This document shows, in pieces, positions 59,300 to 64,000 of a stretch of DNA of 64,000 bases; position 1 is the stretch's first letter, and each line of letters opens with the position of its first letter. The stretch is from Certhia americana (lineage: Eukaryota; Chordata; Aves; Passeriformes; Certhiidae): contig CM031878.1 of NCBI GenBank assembly GCA_018697195.1, positions 69,379,192 to 69,443,191 on the forward strand. The letters are read 5' to 3'. The notes below the pieces were generated by a model that saw only the letters and a program-made list of their open reading frames with translations, was not told the origin of the DNA and ran no database searches. Position numbers and translations under genes: made by a program.

Positions 59300-60975
59300 A
59301 ACACAGCAGAGGATTAATCACAGGATGAACTGATGATGAAAGAGGCATGTTCTCCATCTCCTGGAGCCATCCAGGCAAGTCAGGATGCTGTCCCAGAGGA
59401 AGGTTTAAGGACACAGCATGTGCTGTTGGACTCTGTGTAATAGGAACTGGATGGAATTCCCTGGGCTTTATTCTGTAGAACTGGCTGGATGAGTTAATGC
59501 TCTCTCTGGCTTTAAATCCCTGAATGTATGGATTACAAAACCATAAAAATTTGAGCGAGATTTATTCTTAAAAGTTATTTATTGCACTGGTGTGCTGAAA
59601 CAGCACAACAGTTGCTTTACCAAAATGAAAAAGAAATTAGTTTTAGTAACTATTTCCAAACATGGAGTTTTTGGTTGATTTTCCTTGTAACTTGATTAAA
59701 TTGCATCTTTTTGAGATCACGCCTGGACTCTTTGTGGACATATTTTCAAAACTATGAAGACACTTGTTTTCTACAAAGTACTGAAATCAGATGCTTAAGG
59801 TAACAAACAAAACCTATGGCCATCTGTTTCTTAAATAATCATCCCTATATGTGGTCAGAGGAAAATTCCCACTGAGCTGAAAGAAGTTTGAGGGAAGTGC
59901 TGGTTTTAAATAAAAATATTACCTTCTTTAATATCACTGTGGCCTAGAAAAGAAATTTTCTTTGACAGTGAACTAACATTTTCCAATGCCTTAAAACTGC
60001 ATGTGACATGATGCCCAGCTCAGCACCTTATCAGATATTTTACTGTCCTCCAAGGTGGGGTGCTGAATTAGAAATAAATCATCACTTAATCTTCAGCTGC
60101 TTCTCTGCCCTGAAGTTTCTTCTTTCTTTTACATGTAAGAACGGTGGTTAAAGCCTGACAGAGGAGAGCACTCCTTTACAGGCCATTCCAGAGGACTTAA
60201 AGCTGAAACGAGGAAAAGAAACAAAATTAAATGGCACAAAATTTTGCTGTATCTGCTGTAGATGACAACTCAGTCTATGAACAGGAGTTTGTGATGGGTC
60301 ATAAGAAGTACTGACACCAAAAAATTCAAAAGGACACTTGTGCATAGTTACAGAGACAGAAGATTCTCCTTTGGGGAAGAAACAACTCTTGTATTTTGAG
60401 GGGAAGAGGGGGTGTTTTCCTTCTGTAGTTCATATGCGTACCACATAACCCCTTTGGCAGAAGATACAGAATTTTTTTAGGTATTTTAACTTCTGTGGGC
60501 ACAGAAGAGGGAAGGAAAGATGGAGAAAGCCTTTGGACATTAACACAGAACACATTTCTGATTTTGCTGTGTGTTTCTTTTCAATGCCTTCCTACCAGAT
60601 AAGAAGTCACAACTCATAAAAATACCTTACACTGTTAAGTATTCTAACCAGCTGTTGTGTCAAGGGCACAGAAATTTGGCAGAAAATAATCCCCCTTGCT
60701 TTCCAGCTGGTCCTCAGAGATCAGAGGAGCTGGGTAGGGCTGGGATTAATTTCTGATTATAAACAACTTGACACAGAGAGTCTGGTCATATTCACTGAGA
60801 GCTTTCACAAGCAGAAATTCACAAATTAGTGCTTTACCAATTCAATTTTATAGATCTGGCTGAGTTCAATCAGTACTTGCATGGTCCAGATCCATGAACA
60901 GTGCAGGTTATTGAGGTGACAGGAAAGTAGCTTCAGCATAAATGCACATACCACAGGATGTTAATGTACACCATG
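59300..60975. other. Non-coding stretch, nothing recognised
   Basis: No gene, RNA or transposon recognised. Confidence 0.5.
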
Positions 60976-61075
60976 ACAGAAAATACAGTAGCAGGGATCT
61001 ATCTGTGAAACACGGACAGAAAATTACAGAAAATACAGTAGCAGGGATTTATCTGTGAAACATGGACAGATAAAA
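60976..61075 (+). repeat. Two-copy 50-bp tandem duplication
   Basis: Copies at 60976-61025 and 61026-61075 share ACAGAAAATACAGTAGCAGG and a following ATCTGTGAAACA block, with two substitutions in the first 40 bases and differences only near the unit ends. This is a recent local duplication. The upstream flank also shows GACAGA, which may have seeded the slippage. Confidence 0.92.
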
Positions 61076-61201
61076 ATATCATATAATAACATAAATGGAT
61101 ATTCCTGAGTGTGCTCCAAGGAAGCTGGAGGTGCCAAGCTCACCTAAAGGTGTCCCTTTGTTGCCTGACATCAAAAGACAAAAACATTTGCAACAGTACT
61201 A

Positions 61202-61239
61202 AAATGGTAAGATTTCTACATTTCTACATCTTACCATTT
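61202..61239. repeat. Perfect inverted repeat (12-bp arms, 14-nt loop)
   Basis: Arms AAATGGTAAGAT (61202-61213) and ATCTTACCATTT (61228-61239) are exact reverse complements. The loop contains the direct repeat TTCTACA/TTCTACA. No sign of a transposon end was found. Confidence 0.85.
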
Positions 61240-61792
61240 CGTTAAAACAATTAATTTAAAACAATTTTTATAAGTGTGACTGATTATCATACCTAACAAA
61301 TATTGTCCAATTAGAAGAGCAGCTGGTTAGGTAATTTTTCCCACAAAAACTGCCCCATTGGAGTTGGTCCAGAGCTTCTTTGCCCCACTTCTTATTACGT
61401 CTCGTTGTAGGTGGTCTGCAAAAATAAGGCTAAACAGTATTTCAGGAATGTGTTAGAAAGTTACCTTATTACTCTAAAATCTAAGAGAAAGGGTAGAAAA
61501 AAATACTAGGAGCTACATAACCAGGTACTAAAGTTCTACAAAGTTATAAATGTTCAAAAATACATAAAAAGCAAAAATCTTTAGGCATAACCTTCAAGAG
61601 GAGAGACACAGTCCATTGACTGATTCCAAGCAAGCAGAGGCTCCTACTGTCACCTCTTTGCAAAACCCCATTAAAAAAATCCATGTTTCAAAGGAAATGG
61701 AGTCAACATTTTTGCTCTTATATTGCCATAACTGAAGTACACCCGCATATAGGGGTTGAAATGTGTATTGTACTCTTGGAAGGCCTGCACTG
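61240..61792. other. Non-coding stretch, nothing recognised
   Basis: No gene or repeat recognised. Confidence 0.5.
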
Positions 61793-61898
61793 AAAAAAAA
61801 ACCCCAAACAAAAAACCAAACCAAACCAAACCAAAAAACCACAAACAAACAAACAAAAAAAAAAAACCAAAACAAACAAACAAACAAAAAAAAAAACC
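61793..61898 (+). repeat. A-rich (CAAA)n / (CCAAA)n simple repeat
   Basis: Units of AACC, CCAAA and CAAA mixed with A-runs. The minus-strand frame across it is open with a Phe/Val/Trp-rich product, which is an artefact of the repeat. Confidence 0.88.
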
Positions 61899-62867
61899 AG
61901 CAGAAAAATAATCCAGAGTCTGGATTTATAGGACCACAGCAGAAGGAATTGCCTGCACATTTGAAGTGGGAGTAGCATATGCAAAAGCTATTTTTCAGCT
62001 GGAAGAGTCTGGCAGGGGACAGGGGATCATTTCTGATGCACCACATAATGGAAAAGAGCAGCTCAGTTGCTGGATCAGGACCATCCAGTCCCAGGAAAAC
62101 TGGTGGGACAGGCATTCCTGCCTCCGTGTGTGTGTGTGTACACACTCCATATGTGCACACCTGCACGTATATAGGCTGATTTTAATTACATAAGACAGAA
62201 GATATGCCTGGCTTTCCTGTTACTTTTTGAGTATGTGCTGTCATTTGTAGGACTGACAGGGCAAAAGAAATGTTGAAGTAAAATCATGAATAAGAAGAAT
62301 GCCTAAAAAAGCAAAATTGGCAATTATGATTCATAGGGAAAAGCATTACTAAAGAATGTTATACTAGGAAAAAAAAAACACTGGATATTAAAGGTAGAGA
62401 GAAAACGTATTTTTGGTACAAGTCTGCTTTCCTTCTTTTCAGTCCCTACTTTCCTTCCTTTGGTCAACACCTCAGTTTTAATTTTCACCCTGCGTGTAGC
62501 CCGTGAATCAGCTGAAATAGAATAATACATTTTGTTTTCTCTCGTTCCCATTCCTTAAGAAATGTCATCCTTCACCTTTTGTTATGGAGTATTGCTTTGA
62601 TACTTTCCAATTAATTATATGTAAGATTCTAGCAAAGGTCAAAATTTGATTGAGGGCCAAAAATTTATAATTAGCAATTTTGTTGGAATATCCTTCCAGC
62701 ATCTGGCTCCTTTTCCCTAACAGGGAGAGGAAACAGCATCCAGGCAATATTAGGAAACAAGAGACAGCAATGATGGGAAGTCCTAGCCCTGGTGAAATCA
62801 GTGGGACCAGAATTTGCTCCTCCCTGTTTCTTTTGCATCAAGCAGTTCTATCCTTCTCTTGCCTATG

Positions 62868-62900
<33 letters not shown>

Positions 62901-64000
62901 TATTTAATAGGTGCCTCGCACTGAAAGGGAGTCATATCTAATTGTCACAGAACTCTGTTTTGGGAAATGAATAGGTTTCTATTCAGCAGCCTCTTTTCCT
63001 GTTGTTTGCATCCATTAACTCAGAAAGGATAACACAGAGTGCTCAGCACCTCTGCAAATGCCTTTTTCTGTACACACCCTCTTGTGCAAGGTGAGGCAGG
63101 GAGAGATGGAGGTGTGCCCTTCCACAACAGTCATTTCTCTCTGTATCAGCCTTACTGCAAGGGGTACTCCTGTTTCTCCTTTACAACCCTGACGTCCCCT
63201 AGACACAGAGGATTCCTCCATATTCCTCCATTTTCAGATTTTGTGTGCACACCTGTCCCAGTCCCAAGGTCTGCTCCCAAACCCAGGTTTCGGTGTTTTG
63301 GTGTGGTGAGTTCCACGTGTTTCTTCCTGGCTTTAATTCCCACCTTCTAGGAGAGGCTGGGAGAGGCTGCACCTCCTGGCTGTGCTTGCTCTCCTCATTC
63401 CCCCAGAGCCTGGCAGGTATCACAGGTGCTCCTTGGGTGGTCCCACTCCTGATCTCCCTCTGGGATGGCTGTACCTGTGACCCCCAGGCTGAGCACACCA
63501 GCACAGAGTCAGCTACAGGCTATTTTTCAATGAAACAACCATCCCTGCAATTCATTGGCATCTCCTGTCGTGATATTTTGGGTTGTTTCCCTCTTTTCAC
63601 CCCCCTGACAGGGTAATATCTTGCAAGGAAATGAATAGCTGGACATAATGCAGAAAAATTACTTCTTCATTGTGGTTTATGTGAACTTCACTCGTAACAT
63701 CCAAAGACTGAGACCAAAACCATTGAAATAATTGTTCAGAGTAGTTTTTGAAGGGGCCTGCATTTGGGGGGGAAGGGGAGGCAGAAATTCCATTTTTCTG
63801 CAGGTATTAGGGGCTGATGCCTGCCCTGGGCTGCCTGGGACCCAGCATGTCATGTGCTCCTCATGCCATGGTGGACGTGTGCGATCACAGCCTGTCCTTG
63901 TCACCATGCCAGAGAGGTTAAGCCAGGCAGGAATGTCTTCCAGACCATCTGAATTAAATATATATATATATAAAATAAAATAAATATTCTGCAGAGGCTT
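61899..64000. other. Non-coding stretch with A29 run and (TA)n
   Basis: Contains a short (GT)n near 62127-62139, an A29 run (62868-62896) and a (TA)n near 63958-63971. The segment 63240-63520 is somewhat GC-richer and open on both strands (up to 123 codons), but no domain is recognisable. No exon could be supported. Confidence 0.5.

Overview
This window looks like non-coding nuclear DNA from a bird, probably a songbird. It is AT-rich, full of short A/T and A/C-rich simple repeats, and almost every open stretch is short. Three observations point to birds: a CR1 LINE 3' end of the avian type (24661-24930), a second CR1 tail (31184-31246), and a cluster of avian-type LTR retroelements between about 46.3 and 52 kb. 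I found no host coding exon, rRNA, tRNA, CRISPR array or bacterial-type gene. The window is best read as intergenic DNA or the inside of a very large intron.

The one gene-like region is a minus-strand endogenous retrovirus (ERV) at 46777-50213. Both ends are defined exactly: two ~331-336 bp LTRs, a perfect 6-bp target-site duplication (TTGTAT), a primer-binding site (PBS) matching tRNA-Lys1,2, a purine-rich tract before the 3' LTR, and a consensus splice donor in the leader. Between the LTRs are only ~2.75 kb: a leader ORF, the start of a betaretrovirus-like gag matrix, then a jump to the second half of integrase, and a degraded env of alpharetrovirus type. Most of gag and all of protease, reverse transcriptase and RNase H are absent. 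Integrase and env carry frameshifts and stops, and the LTRs differ by several percent by eye, so this is an old, dead, internally deleted provirus.

This provirus sits inside older LTR material. Just beyond it (50257-50274, minus) is a PBS resembling tRNA-Gly, abutting a 966-bp minus-strand LTR (50280-51245). Next to that is a plus-strand LTR-like promoter with CCAAT, TATA and poly(A) signals (about 51265-51627), followed by an unusually GC-rich segment (51640-51960). On the other side of the provirus is another minus-strand LTR-like segment (46333-46762).

The rest holds simple-sequence features: a ~480-bp CTTC/GCAC array growing out of a CR1 tail (31247-31729); a (GATATA)n tract with a 10-N assembly gap (59193-59299); a G15 plus homopurine block (55822-56027); a tandem duplication joined by A-tracts (19226-19416); a 50-bp tandem duplication (60976-61075); three perfect short hairpins; and three homopolymer runs that are each exactly 47 nt long. 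Two GC-richer islands (7040-7560 and 34900-35480) are unexplained.
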